Part shown: positions 25,606 to 34,062 of the stretch, in pieces
Position numbering within the stretch: the first letter of the stretch is position 1
How the letters are laid out: the number at the start of each line of letters is the position of its first letter
NCBI GenBank assembly: GCA_017649635.1
Contig: JAGCGM010000176.1
Coordinates: 1 to 39,993 of the forward strand
Reading direction: 5' to 3'
Source of the DNA: Paludibacteraceae bacterium
GTDB lineage: Bacteria; Bacteroidota; Bacteroidia; Bacteroidales; Paludibacteraceae
Length of the DNA stretch: 39,993 nt
Made by a program: the position numbers and the translations under genes
The notes under the pieces: model-generated
The model's database searches: none
Told to the model about the DNA's origin: nothing
The model's input: the letters and a program-made list of their open reading frames with translations, nothing else

Positions 25606-25613
25606 CAAATATA
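25606..25613 (-). promoter_or_regulatory. -7 element (TATATTTG) of the porQ operon
   Basis: This is an exact TAnnTTTG on the minus strand, about 20 nt before the porQ ATG at 25587, lying in the 42-nt gap after the histidine kinase gene. No good TTTG was found at the standard distance. It decides between two possible porQ starts. Confidence 0.5.
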
Positions 25614-25629
25614 GTTATTTTTTGGGTAA

Positions 25630-28600
25630 CTACACATCCTTGCACAAAGGAATTTTTATGTAAAACGTTGTACCCACCTCCAGTTCAGACTCGAAAGTGA
25701 TTTCCCCATGCGCGGCATCGAGCACACTTTTCACGATGGCCATGCCCAGTCCCATGCCGCTGGTCTTCGTCGTGAAATTCGGTATGAACATCTTTTGGCG
25801 GGCCTCCTCCGAGACGCCGCAACCATTATCCTCAATGGAGATCAACGCATAGCCGTCTTTCTCCTCGAAAGTCACATTCACGGCGCCGAAGGTCTCCTCC
25901 GGTATGGATTGTATCGCATTGCTGAAAAGGTTCGTGAACATCTGCAGGGTATGTTTCTCGTCCATCATCACATAGGAATGCTCGAAACCGTTCTTCTCCA
26001 AAGTGAATACCACGCCATCCTCGTTGTTCTCGAATAGGGAGACCACTTGTTCCAGTTTCTGGAGAATATCCACTTTCTCCAGTTTAGACTCGGAGGCCTT
26101 GGCGAAGGAGGAGAACGATGTAGCGATGTCCGCCAACGTGTCGATCTGCTCGATCAGGATATCGCAGGACTTATCGAAATAGGCGTCAAAGTCCGCCGAG
26201 TTCATCCGTTTCTTCCGCTGGCACTGCTGCACGCAGAGCTTCATCGGGGTCAGCGGGTTCTTCACCTCATGGGCGATCCGGCGCGCCATGTCCCGCCATG
26301 CGAAGTCCCTCTCCGACTCCACCAGTTTCTTGGCGCTCTCCTCCAACTGCCCCACCATTTTGTTGTACTGGCGCACCAAGTCACCCAACTCATCCTTGGA
26401 ATCGTACCGGATCATGGAGTTCTCGCCCGTCAGGCGGACCTCCGCGAAACGCTCGGTCAACATGGACAACGGCTTCACCGTCCGCCTATTGAGCAACCAG
26501 ATAATGATGATGGAGAAGACCATCACGAAGAGGTAAATGTCCACAATGACCACCATGATGTTGAACAATTGGGTCTTCACGTGGTAATAGTTCCAGATGG
26601 ATACCAGTTTCAAGTAGCCGACGCACTCGTTTCGGTTGTTGTACACCGGCACATAGTTGGAGTAGCAATCCATTCGTCCATACTTCTCCAGCACGTAGAG
26701 TTCCTGTATCTGGCAGAACTTCATCCGAGGGTTCATGAGGATCATACGCATCCTGTCACGTGGGGTGACAATAGGTCTGGAGCAGGAAAAGAGTTTCCCC
26801 TCCGTATCGTAAAGGTAGACATCCATCTGATAGAAATCGGAGACGTTCCGGACATACTCATCAAGTTCCTTCTGGTGGCTCGACATCTTCGTCGAATAGC
26901 CTATCACATCCTGCAGATTATGTTGGGCGACGTAGGATTTGTCGCGCATATCCGTGTGGTGGGTCTTCTCATACTGTCTGGAGAAGAACGGGAAAGTGAC
27001 CGCCGACAAAATGAAGAACGAAACGACCATAGGGAAGATGAAAATCGTCTGCATGGTGGCCACGAAAGAACGCTTGCCGTCCTGTTTCCTCCGACGGACA
27101 TTATTGTAGAAGAAATAGCAAAGCGAAACGAACAAATATATCGAGAAGAGGAAGGTGACGAAGATGACATAGACATAGCTCTGTCTGTCCGGCACACTCG
27201 TGACAGCATAGATGTCACCATCCTCCAAATAATAGACATAATGGGTGTAACCGTTTCCCTTCATCATGAAACTAGGCTCCTCTCCGTCCGACACATACGG
27301 GCGAGGCAACCAGTGTGAATTGGCCGGATATCGGAAGATACCGTCGGAGTAGCACAACGCCGAACCGCAATACTTGGCCAAGGAATACTCCACCCCAATC
27401 TCCTTCTTGTTGCGACGAGGAACGGACAATCCATGTATCTCGCGGGAAAGACGTGGGTATAACTTGATGTAGAGGGTGGACTCCCCCATAGGAAGGATGC
27501 CCAGGAACGAAACAGAGAAAGCCTCATCCGCGCAAGCATAGAAATGGGAGCCGGGCTCCAACACCCGAAAAGAACGCTTCACCTCGTCAAACGAGTCGTA
27601 GGAGACAGCGCCAAGGCCCGCACGCCATAGGCTCAAACCCTTCTGGTTTTCATTCTCAATCTGAACCCGTATATTGTACGATTCCTTGAACACCCGCAAA
27701 TACGTGTCCGTAAGATGGGTCAAGGCGAGCGAATCACGGAGCGGATCATCAGAATTGACCAAACCGGACAAGACAGAATCCCCAAAGATGTACGGATCAT
27801 AGTCCTTCAGCACAATCTCAGCGATAGGGTCTTCCCTCACACAGTTGTTCAGTGCGACATCCTTCGCCATCTTCCCATATTCCGAAGTACACTTCCTTTC
27901 ACTGTGCCAATAGGCGAGAACAACGATGAAGTTCACCAACATGAACGAAGTGATGACCGTCTTCACGAACATATTCAATTTTAAGAAGATATCCCCCAAC
28001 TCCACATAAAGGATTATCAAGGAGGAGAAGAGGAACAAACAACCATCCGTCCATGACAGGAAGTAGACGAACAACGCCGCTCCGACGGCCGTCAGCACAA
28101 GATGCGCCAACAGAATGGCACGGACATTCGAGCGCGCCGCATACAAGACCCTGTACTTATCCAAACATTCGTACAGCAGGTATGCCCATAGCATCATCAG
28201 CAGAACGGAACAGATGGACATCCTATTCACCTCCTGAATGGATGGGAGCGCAAGATTCACGTTGGAATCATAGACCAAACTGAGGATATAGATGTACAAG
28301 GCGGAAAACGCGACAAAGACAAAGAACTTCAGGAACAAGATAAAGAAGAACGACTGGAACCAAGAATCACGCTTCACCACATTCTTGGGCAACGACAGGT
28401 TCCGTCGCAGGATGATAAGGAAACCGCCCAAGAATAGCGCATAGACAAACAGATAGTCCGCGGATGGCGCGAACGCCGACGAATACGACAACGCATCCGA
28501 AAAGCGCCGGAAAAAGACGGGTGGCACATGGAGCACCGAAACGGCATACATCATGGCGGGGAAGAAGAGGCAAACCCCTATCCAAACCAAGGTGTGCTGC

Positions 28601-29379
28601 TTACGGGACTTCAATTCGCTCCACCTCAACAATGAGTCCGCGAAGAAGAACAAAGCCCCAACACCCACTACCCAAAAGAAGACGGATATGGCGAACAACA
28701 AGGCATTCCCTTCATACAGCGGCACCCGTTGGATGGAGAACAAATAGTTTCCCGAACCTGAGAATATGGGGGAGAAGCCCTCCTGCTGGACCTCGGAGAC
28801 AATCACGCTCCCCGGCAGATCGAACGATTTGGCGAATGAGTTCCAGCTGCTATTCTGCTTCTGCGAATAATTCTCCTTTATCTTTATCAGAGCCACGCAT
28901 CGATACTCCCTGAAGAAAGTCTGCATGGCAACCATGCACATATTGTCGGAACGGACAAAAACACTCTTCTCCAGGTCAAAATCAACATCCGCCTGCGCCC
29001 CCGCGACATCCCTACTCCAGAACAACAACGAGTCACCTTTGTAGACATGGAAATCCACCTCGTTCTTCTCCGACTCGTCATACAAAGACTCCTCGTTATA
29101 GATGTCAGACAACCGTCCCTCCGCAATCTTCTTACGGATACGCTCCATCCACGCTTTCGAGAAGTCCTCCTTCCCATAAAGGCAGTTCTGGAACGCTTCG
29201 ACATCCACGCTTCTGAAAGAATCCTTGAAATACAAGCTTTGGGTAAATGTACCTAAAACGAAACACACCAAAGCCAAGGCAAAGGAGAAAAACAGATATC
29301 GTCTTTCCTTTGTCGACAGCAGTTCGCCCACCCTCTTTTTAACGGCTCCAAACGGAGATGTCAGGTTCGTCAGATCCAT
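25630..29379 (-). CDS. Very large multi-pass sensor histidine kinase (NtrY-like), orphan
   Basis: The protein has 1249 residues from the ATG at 29379; the frame could begin at 29412, but MDLTNL is a more credible N-terminus. One N-terminal TM helix (LFFSFALALVCFVLGTF) and a ~175-residue extracytoplasmic loop are followed by about eight TM helices, a second large loop of ~240 residues, two more TM helices, a third sensor-like loop (DVYLYDTEGKLFSC) and a last TM (VDIYLFVMVFSIIIIWLL). Then come a HAMP linker (VKPLSMLTERFAEV), the DHp helix with phospho-acceptor His1037 in AHEVKNPLTPMK, and the ATPase domain: N-box FSNAIQSIPEE, G1 EDNGCGV, F-box FTTK, G2 GMGLGMA. All kinase residues are present. 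No response regulator lies nearby. The signal is unknown; envelope stress or cell-surface status is a guess from the large outer loops. Confidence 0.9.
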   Translation of the reverse strand: MDLTNLTSPFGAVKKRVGELLSTKERRYLFFSFALALVCFVLGTFTQSLYFKDSFRSVDVEAFQNCLYGKEDFSKAWMERIRKKIAEGRLSDIYNEESLYDESEKNEVDFHVYKGDSLLFWSRDVAGAQADVDFDLEKSVFVRSDNMCMVAMQTFFREYRCVALIKIKENYSQKQNSSWNSFAKSFDLPGSVIVSEVQQEGFSPIFSGSGNYLFSIQRVPLYEGNALLFAISVFFWVVGVGALFFFADSLLRWSELKSRKQHTLVWIGVCLFFPAMMYAVSVLHVPPVFFRRFSDALSYSSAFAPSADYLFVYALFLGGFLIILRRNLSLPKNVVKRDSWFQSFFFILFLKFFVFVAFSALYIYILSLVYDSNVNLALPSIQEVNRMSICSVLLMMLWAYLLYECLDKYRVLYAARSNVRAILLAHLVLTAVGAALFVYFLSWTDGCLFLFSSLIILYVELGDIFLKLNMFVKTVITSFMLVNFIVVLAYWHSERKCTSEYGKMAKDVALNNCVREDPIAEIVLKDYDPYIFGDSVLSGLVNSDDPLRDSLALTHLTDTYLRVFKESYNIRVQIENENQKGLSLWRAGLGAVSYDSFDEVKRSFRVLEPGSHFYACADEAFSVSFLGILPMGESTLYIKLYPRLSREIHGLSVPRRNKKEIGVEYSLAKYCGSALCYSDGIFRYPANSHWLPRPYVSDGEEPSFMMKGNGYTHYVYYLEDGDIYAVTSVPDRQSYVYVIFVTFLFSIYLFVSLCYFFYNNVRRRKQDGKRSFVATMQTIFIFPMVVSFFILSAVTFPFFSRQYEKTHHTDMRDKSYVAQHNLQDVIGYSTKMSSHQKELDEYVRNVSDFYQMDVYLYDTEGKLFSCSRPIVTPRDRMRMILMNPRMKFCQIQELYVLEKYGRMDCYSNYVPVYNNRNECVGYLKLVSIWNYYHVKTQLFNIMVVIVDIYLFVMVFSIIIIWLLNRRTVKPLSMLTERFAEVRLTGENSMIRYDSKDELGDLVRQYNKMVGQLEESAKKLVESERDFAWRDMARRIAHEVKNPLTPMKLCVQQCQRKKRMNSADFDAYFDKSCDILIEQIDTLADIATSFSSFAKASESKLEKVDILQKLEQVVSLFENNEDGVVFTLEKNGFEHSYVMMDEKHTLQMFTNLFSNAIQSIPEETFGAVNVTFEEKDGYALISIEDNGCGVSEEARQKMFIPNFTTKTSGMGLGMAIVKSVLDAAHGEITFESELEVGTTFYIKIPLCKDV

Positions 29380-29431
29380 TACCACATTACACCGGTATGA
29401 AAAACAACCCAAAGCTTAGACCGGCTCAAGG

Positions 29432-29439
29432 CAAAAATA
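29432..29439 (-). promoter_or_regulatory. Possible -7 element of the histidine kinase gene
   Basis: On the minus strand TATTTTTG matches TAnnTTTG, 53 nt before the ATG at 29379. No matching -33 element at the usual spacing was found. The surrounding sequence is T- and A-rich. Confidence 0.4.
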
Positions 29440-29505
29440 AACATTTTTTCTTTCCCTTTTTATTTTTTATAGGAAAATATAAACAAAAATTACCGCATAC
29501 GAGAT

Positions 29506-29543
29506 GGAGGACGCTAAAAAAGTCAATTTTTTCAGCGTCCTCC
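29506..29543 (-). terminator. Strong hairpin downstream of aroC
   Basis: A perfect 10-bp G+C-rich stem (29506-29515 with 29534-29543) is extended inward by six A-T pairs (29516-29521 with 29527-29532) across a one-base bulge, with a 5-nt loop. It lies about 37 nt after the aroC stop. There is no T tract after the stem, so it may stop transcription with help or protect the mRNA end. It also separates aroC from the kinase promoter. Confidence 0.55.
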
Positions 29544-29580
29544 GTCCCCAAACGCCCCATATGGTTGCATCAAAACATTT

Positions 29581-30669
29581 CTATTTGTCAATAAAGCGGC
29601 CACTAGCCTTCCCTTGCAGATAGGCGTCGGCCACAACGAGGGCCGCCATGGCATCCACGATCGGCACCGCGCGAGGCAACACACAGGCGTCATGTCTTCC
29701 CCTAGCCTTGTAGGTGACAGGGCATCCCTCCGTATTGACGGACTCTTGGTCCCTCAGCAACGTGGGCACAGGCTTGAAGGCAACCCTGAAATAGATGTCC
29801 TCCCCGTTGCTGATACCCCCTTGCACACCTCCGGAATTGTTGGTGCGGGTACCCACAGAGCCATTCTGCCTACGTTCGAATATATCGTTCAACTCGGAGC
29901 CCCTCTTTGAGACACCATCGAAGCCACAGCCATATTCGAAGCCCTTCACAGCGTTGATGGAAAGCATTGCGCCCGCCAGTTTCGCATGGAGTTTCCCGAA
30001 CTGAGGCTCGCCCAATCCGACCGGACATCCCTTGATCACACAAGAGATGATTCCTCCGATTGTGTCACCCTCACCCTTCACCTTGAGGATTTCCTGCGCC
30101 ATACGCTCGGCGGTCTGCGCATCAGGGCAACGGACCGCATTGGAGTCAATGGATTCAAGGTCTAATGACTGGTAAGGAAGATGGAGGGCGACATCCCCCA
30201 CCTGGGAGGTATACGCATAGACACGCACACCGATGCGGCGCAACAAAAGCTTCGCGAAGGCACCGCCAGCCACTTGGGCGATGGTAGTACGGGCGGAAGC
30301 CCTTCCTCCACCGGCATAGTCACGGATGCCATACTTCATCTGGTAAGTATAGTCCGCATGGGAAGGACGGAAGATATCCTTCAGTTCGGAATAATCGCTC
30401 GAGCGTTGGTTCTCGTTGCGCACCTCGAAGGCGATAGGCGTACCCGTCGATTTGCCTTCAAACACACCCGAGAGGATCTCCACACGGTCACCCTCCGCAC
30501 GCGCCGTCGTCAAGGCGGATTGCCCAGGGCGACGTCTGTTCAGCTCAGACTGAATGAACTCCACGTCCACATCGATGCCAGCCGGGAAACCGTCCAACAC
30601 GCCACCGATGGCGACACCATGGGACTCCCCGAAGGTAGTCAGCCGCAATATGTCTCCGAAAGTATTCAT
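29581..30669 (-). CDS. aroC: Chorismate synthase
   Basis: This is the last enzyme of the shikimate pathway, converting EPSP to chorismate with reduced FMN. The start [18 protein letters not shown] is the family N-terminus, so I use the ATG at 30669; the frame's GTG two codons earlier is unlikely. Further signatures are [13 protein letters not shown], the FMN-binding [10 protein letters not shown] and the C-terminal [16 protein letters not shown]. Length of 362 residues is usual. It follows slyD by 9 nt, so the two are probably cotranscribed, and a strong hairpin lies downstream. Nothing suggests loss of function. Confidence 0.96.
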   Translation of the reverse strand: MNTFGDILRLTTFGESHGVAIGGVLDGFPAGIDVDVEFIQSELNRRRPGQSALTTARAEGDRVEILSGVFEGKSTGTPIAFEVRNENQRSSDYSELKDIFRPSHADYTYQMKYGIRDYAGGGRASARTTIAQVAGGAFAKLLLRRIGVRVYAYTSQVGDVALHLPYQSLDLESIDSNAVRCPDAQTAERMAQEILKVKGEGDTIGGIISCVIKGCPVGLGEPQFGKLHAKLAGAMLSINAVKGFEYGCGFDGVSKRGSELNDIFERRQNGSVGTRTNNSGGVQGGISNGEDIYFRVAFKPVPTLLRDQESVNTEGCPVTYKARGRHDACVLPRAVPIVDAMAALVVADAYLQGKASGRFIDK

Positions 30670-30678
30670 TTCCACAGA

Positions 30679-31266
30679 TTAATGACAACAGTGACCTTCA
30701 CCACATCCGCCGCCGCAATCGCCAGCGGAGTCTCCGCCACAACCGCCACAGCTACCACAACCGCCGCCACAATGAGGATTCAAGACCACAGCGATCTCCT
30801 CCTCCGTAGCGTCACGGAGTTCCAACACCTTGCCCTTGAAGTTCAGGTTCTCTCCAGCCAACGGATGGTTGAAGTCCACCTTCACCTTATCCTTACCTAT
30901 CTTGAGGACGATACCATTGATATGCTGTCCGTCCGCATTGATCATCTCCACAATCTTACCCTCCTGCACATGCTCGTCGTCGAACACACCATCACCGTTG
31001 TAGAAGATCGTACGGTCAAGGTCAACGACCATAGCCTCGGAATACTCACCGTAAGCATCCTCGAAAGGAATAGTGAAATCGAACTTGTCCCCCAGTTTCA
31101 AGCCACGAAGGTTCTCCTCGAACTTCTCCAGCATCATACCCAGACCGCAAGTAAACTTCAGAGGAGCCTCAGCAGGCGCAGTCTCCCACAATTCAGGTTT
31201 TCCGTCCTCTCCCTCCACATACAGCTCGTAAGAGACGGCCACAAATTTTCTGTCTTCAATTACCAT
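30679..31266 (-). CDS. slyD: SlyD-like FKBP-type peptidyl-prolyl isomerase with metal-binding tail
   Basis: This 195-residue protein has the SlyD layout: an FKBP half at the N-terminus (FVAVSYELYVEGEDGK, LEKFEENLRGLKLGDKF), the inserted-flap chaperone domain (DDEHVQEGKIVEMI), return to FKBP (VKVDFNHPLAGENLNFKGKV) and then a C-terminal tail from about residue 164. That tail contains many Cys, Gly and His residues (PHCGGGCGSCGGCGG ... GHCCH), as in SlyD proteins that bind Ni or Zn. Role: cytosolic proline isomerase, folding helper and metal store. It lies directly upstream of aroC with a 9-nt gap. The frame starts at an ATG with no better alternative. Confidence 0.88.
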   Translation of the reverse strand: MVIEDRKFVAVSYELYVEGEDGKPELWETAPAEAPLKFTCGLGMMLEKFEENLRGLKLGDKFDFTIPFEDAYGEYSEAMVVDLDRTIFYNGDGVFDDEHVQEGKIVEMINADGQHINGIVLKIGKDKVKVDFNHPLAGENLNFKGKVLELRDATEEEIAVVLNPHCGGGCGSCGGCGGDSAGDCGGGCGEGHCCH

Positions 31267-31351
31267 AAAAAAATATTTGTTAGATGAGTCATTCCCCTTT
31301 CGGGCATCGACCCAGATTTATACAACTTAAAAAAGCGGGGGCCGTTCTTCC

Positions 31352-32554
31352 TTAATCGATACGAAGTTCCTCCTTATCCTCCTTCTTGAAGGAGATACGC
31401 TCGAACGGATTCTTAATGCGAGAGCCGAAGTCAGGCATAGCCCAGCCAAAGCCAGCATTAAAGCACTCCACGTGAAGGAGATGCGTTTTCAAGTCCGTCA
31501 CGAAGAAGAGTTTCGGCGTGATATAGAAGCGGGTCACCAGCTTCGTGTAGAGATAGCTCTCGATCCTATTATCATTCTTTTTACCGTTCTCGTCATATTT
31601 CGGAATCTTAATCTTCGAGTAGAAATAGAAGCCCGTATGCACACCGACGACCACTCTATCCATCCTCAACTCGTTCGCCAAGGCGACACCCCCACGGAGT
31701 TTGTTGCGGAAACGGTTTTCGTCGATGAAGTTATAGCGTACATTGCTCGTCCTTTGGTCGCCATTGTAGGCACCGTTATAGAAAGCGTCGGTCGAGAGAC
31801 CCAAGCGGTAATCGTTGGTGATCGGCATGTAGGCGCCCGCACATATATTCGCGTTCAGGAAATACTTCTCGTCGCGCTCCAGCTGGTTCACACCAGCCAC
31901 GCCGTAGGCCTCCAACGCCAAGATATGTTTCACACGCTTGGCAGGATACTTGATCGGCAACGGCCAGACGTTCGGGGTGTACTTGGCACCCAGGAAGACA
32001 TCCCCATAATACATGTTATGAGCCTTACGCGTGATATGTCCGTTGTGGTAAGCGTCCAAGTTGCCGCCCAGACAGATGCGCCACTGCGCCAAAGGCCGGC
32101 CATAGTGTTTCGAAAGCGCGAAATCCATGTTCACGCCCAAGTTCCACACACCGAAGACAGGCACGATAGGGTTGAGGGAGTCTCCCTTGGAGACAAAACC
32201 TCCCATACCATTGCCCCACTTCAGGTTCAACGCGAAACCATTCTTATGGATAACAGGATAATGGAAATAGACCTTCGCATCACCTGCGAAGCGCAAGTAC
32301 TCGGGTTTGTCGAAATGTTTCCCGCCAATGGCGAACCCGACGGAAGGGAAGTTGTAGGCATACTCCCAATTGTGGTTGCCGAGCAGAGGCAATTCCATGC
32401 CGACCTCACCCCCCACGAGGTTACCACCATCGCCAAGATTCCAACCATAATGGCCCTCCGCCTTGGCCCTAAAGATCGTATTTTGCTGTGCGTTCAAGCT
32501 TTGTACACCGAAGAATCCCAACAGGGTCAAAGCCAATAAAAGCCTATTAATCAT
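31352..32554 (-). CDS. Outer-membrane beta-barrel protein, faintly PagL/acyloxyacyl-hydrolase-like
   Basis: From the ATG at 32554 the protein has 400 residues: MINRLLLALTLLGFFGVQSLNAQ is a clear signal peptide, followed by amphipathic Gly/aromatic-rich strands typical of outer-membrane barrels. The earlier start at 32587 would lie upstream of the predicted transcript start (-7 element at 32585-32592). The middle section (GFALNLKWGNGMGGF, GNLDAYHNGHITRKAHNMYY, DVFLGAKY) resembles the Bacteroidota PagL-type lipid A deacylase pattern 'GLxLxHxSNGxxxxPNxGxN'. Here the expected His and Ser read Ala168 and His170 (L-D-A-Y-H-N-G). It is therefore either an inactive relative or a different barrel with a chance match. 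Transcribed divergently from the cinA-like gene. Confidence 0.6.
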   Translation of the reverse strand: MINRLLLALTLLGFFGVQSLNAQQNTIFRAKAEGHYGWNLGDGGNLVGGEVGMELPLLGNHNWEYAYNFPSVGFAIGGKHFDKPEYLRFAGDAKVYFHYPVIHKNGFALNLKWGNGMGGFVSKGDSLNPIVPVFGVWNLGVNMDFALSKHYGRPLAQWRICLGGNLDAYHNGHITRKAHNMYYGDVFLGAKYTPNVWPLPIKYPAKRVKHILALEAYGVAGVNQLERDEKYFLNANICAGAYMPITNDYRLGLSTDAFYNGAYNGDQRTSNVRYNFIDENRFRNKLRGGVALANELRMDRVVVGVHTGFYFYSKIKIPKYDENGKKNDNRIESYLYTKLVTRFYITPKLFFVTDLKTHLLHVECFNAGFGWAMPDFGSRIKNPFERISFKKEDKEELRID

Positions 32555-32584
32555 ATTGATATGCGTGTATATACAGAAATCGCA

Positions 32585-32592
32585 CAAAATTA
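32585..32592 (-). promoter_or_regulatory. -7 element (TAATTTTG) of the barrel gene
   Basis: This is an exact TAnnTTTG on the minus strand, 31 nt before the ATG at 32554; no standard -33 match was found. It rules against the upstream ATG at 32587. Confidence 0.45.
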
Positions 32593-32615
32593 ATAAAAAA
32601 GTAATCCGTTTCCGC

Positions 32616-32623
32616 TATATTTG
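32616..32623 (+). promoter_or_regulatory. -7 element (TATATTTG) of the cinA-like gene
   Basis: This is an exact TAnnTTTG on the plus strand, only 23 bases from the -7 element of the divergent barrel gene, so the two polymerase sites overlap. The start site would be near 32630, after the ATG at 32626 and before the ATG at 32647. No clear -33 element. Confidence 0.48.
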
Positions 32624-32646
32624 TAATGCAAAAATCTAAAAAAGAG

Positions 32647-33129
32647 ATGAAAACAGAGAATCATCCAGCGATTGAGCTAGGCGAAGCGCTACGGCGGTTA
32701 GGGAAGACGATCGCCACAGCGGAGAGTTGCACGGGCGGCAACATCGCCCACCAGATTACCCTAATTCCAGGCAGTTCGGACTATTTCAAAGGATCGGTGG
32801 TATCATATGCCAACGAGGTAAAAACCAATGTTTTAGGAGTAAATCCAAAGGATATAGAGGCATACGGTGCGGTCAGCCAGGCAGTGGTCGAGCAGATGGC
32901 GCGAGGTGCGGTCAGGATCATCGGGACGGACTATGCGGTCGCCACCTCCGGCGTGGCGGGTCCAGGCGGAGGAAGTGCGGAGAAACCCGTCGGAACGGTC
33001 TGGATGGCAGTGTCGGACGGGGAAAGAACCGAGAGCAGATGCTACCATTTCGGCACCGAGAGGGCAGCAAACATCGAGGAGGCGACAAAAAATGCAATAA
33101 TTTTCGCGAAAGAATTTGTCGGGAAATAA
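32647..33129 (+). CDS. pncC: CinA C-terminal family nicotinamide-nucleotide amidase (PncC-like)
   Basis: From the ATG at 32647 the protein has 160 residues, matching stand-alone PncC. The PncC signatures are all visible: [18 protein letters not shown] with the catalytic Ser, [14 protein letters not shown], and [21 protein letters not shown]. The family hydrolyses nicotinamide mononucleotide to nicotinate mononucleotide and ammonia, recycling the pyridine ring. The ATG at 32626 is closer to the -7 element than a transcript could begin, so 32647 is preferred. It precedes rpmB, as in many Bacteroidales genomes, but the ribosomal genes have their own strong promoter that begins inside the last codons of this gene. 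Confidence 0.9.
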   Translation: MKTENHPAIELGEALRRLGKTIATAESCTGGNIAHQITLIPGSSDYFKGSVVSYANEVKTNVLGVNPKDIEAYGAVSQAVVEQMARGAVRIIGTDYAVATSGVAGPGGGSAEKPVGTVWMAVSDGERTESRCYHFGTERAANIEEATKNAIIFAKEFVGK

Positions 33130-33145
33130 AAAAGTTGTAATTTTG
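33115..33145 (+). promoter_or_regulatory. Consensus promoter of the rpmB operon with long leader
   Basis: TTTG (33115-33118), a 19-nt spacer and TAATTTTG (33138-33145) match the Bacteroidota consensus exactly. The -33 box lies within the end of the cinA-like gene. The transcript would start near 33152, leaving a leader of about 160 nt before rpmB with no ORF of its own, which may carry a control structure. Confidence 0.72.
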
Positions 33146-33313
33146 CAAACCGATTGGAAAGTGCGAGGATGCAACGCGCTGACAGTCGCAAAATGATAGC
33201 AAATTGGGTTCATTCTATTTGAATTTCTGATAGTTACGCTGCTTTCTGAGAAGAAGGATCAGGATAGGATTTGGCCCCGCTTTATATGTAATAACTTATT
33301 TAGATTAACAGCA

Positions 33314-33547
33314 ATGTCAAGAATTTGTGAAATTACTGGTAAGATGGCGCAGAACGGCAACAACGTTTCCCACTCTAAGAGGAGAACGAAAAGGCTGTTC
33401 AATGTGAACTTGTTCACTAAGAAATTCTACTGGCCAGAGCAAGACTGCACGATCAGTCTGAAGGTGTCAGCCAAAGGACTTCGTACGATTAACAAGAAGG
33501 GACTCAACACAGCATTGATCGATGCCGCTAAAAAAGGTATTTTGTAA
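33314..33547 (+). CDS. rpmB: 50S ribosomal protein L28
   Basis: The 77-residue basic protein begins [20 protein letters not shown] and contains [12 protein letters not shown] and [16 protein letters not shown], the L28 core. L28 sits near the L1 stalk and is needed for subunit joining. It is the first gene of an operon with rpmG and the DUF4295 gene, with gaps of 15 and 24 nt, and has a long leader. Codon use is biased to common codons, as expected for a highly expressed gene. The Cys near the N-terminus is not part of a four-Cys zinc site, so this is the zinc-independent form. Confidence 0.96.
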   Translation: MSRICEITGKMAQNGNNVSHSKRRTKRLFNVNLFTKKFYWPEQDCTISLKVSAKGLRTINKKGLNTALIDAAKKGIL

Positions 33548-33562
33548 TAAGGAGGACTGAAA

Positions 33563-33751
33563 ATGGCTAAGAAAGGAAAAGAAAACCGCGTGCAAGTTAT
33601 TTTGGAGTGCACAGAGATGAAGGATAGCGGAATGCCAGGTACTTCTCGCTACGTTACCACAAAGAACAGGAAGAACACTCCTGACAGATTGGAGCTCAAG
33701 AAATACAACCCAATCTTGAAGAGATATACTATCCACAAGGAAATCAAGTAA
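33563..33751 (+). CDS. rpmG: 50S ribosomal protein L33
   Basis: This 62-residue basic protein reads [20 protein letters not shown] then [20 protein letters not shown], the L33 signature. Only one Cys is present, so it lacks the zinc ribbon (Cys-minus type). GGAGG at 33551-33555, 7 nt before the ATG, is a good Shine-Dalgarno. It is cotranscribed with rpmB and the DUF4295 gene. L33 lies at the E site of the large subunit. Confidence 0.96.
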   Translation: MAKKGKENRVQVILECTEMKDSGMPGTSRYVTTKNRKNTPDRLELKKYNPILKRYTIHKEIK

Positions 33752-33775
33752 TTCATCTTTAATATTATTTGAACT

Positions 33776-33928
33776 ATGGCAAAGAAAGCAGTCGCAAGTA
33801 TGCAGAAGGGCGAAGGCCGTTCATACGCTAAGGTCATCAAGATGGTTAAGTCTCCTAAGACTGGCGCTTACTATTTCGATGAGAAGATTGTTCACAACGA
33901 TGATGTGAAAGCTTATTTGGCTAAATAA
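33776..33928 (+). CDS. DUF4295 small basic protein, ribosome-operon associated
   Basis: The 50-residue protein reads MAKKAVASMQKGEGRSYAKV, then IKMVKSPKTGAYYFDEKIVH and ends DDVKAYLAK. This is the Bacteroidota-specific DUF4295 family, which regularly follows rpmG. It is Lys-rich and may be a lineage-specific ribosomal component, but its function is not settled. The gap to rpmG is 24 nt and a terminator follows the gene, closing the operon; the ftsY gene usually found next in Bacteroides is absent. Confidence 0.9.
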   Translation: MAKKAVASMQKGEGRSYAKVIKMVKSPKTGAYYFDEKIVHNDDVKAYLAK

Positions 33929-33951
33929 TTTTAGCTCAGCTAATAATCACA

Positions 33952-33987
33952 AAGTGGCATACGATTTTTCGCATGCCACTTTTTTTG
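33952..33987 (+). terminator. Rho-independent terminator of the rpmB operon
   Basis: AAGTGGCAT (33952-33960) pairs perfectly with ATGCCACTT (33973-33981), with an inner CG/CG pair around a T-rich loop, followed by a run of seven T (33981-33987). It lies 23 nt after the DUF4295 stop. Confidence 0.92.
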
Positions 33988-34062
33988 TCTCCGCACGAAA
34001 CATTTTTTAAGTTAAACAATCATAAGAGAAGGCTGTAGAGACATCAATCACTCCTTCCACGC

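Noticed and set aside
30760..30780. Cys/Gly/His-rich end of the SlyD-like protein as a separate metallothionein-like gene
   Set aside because: It is continuous with the FKBP frame, and a metal-binding tail is normal for SlyD.
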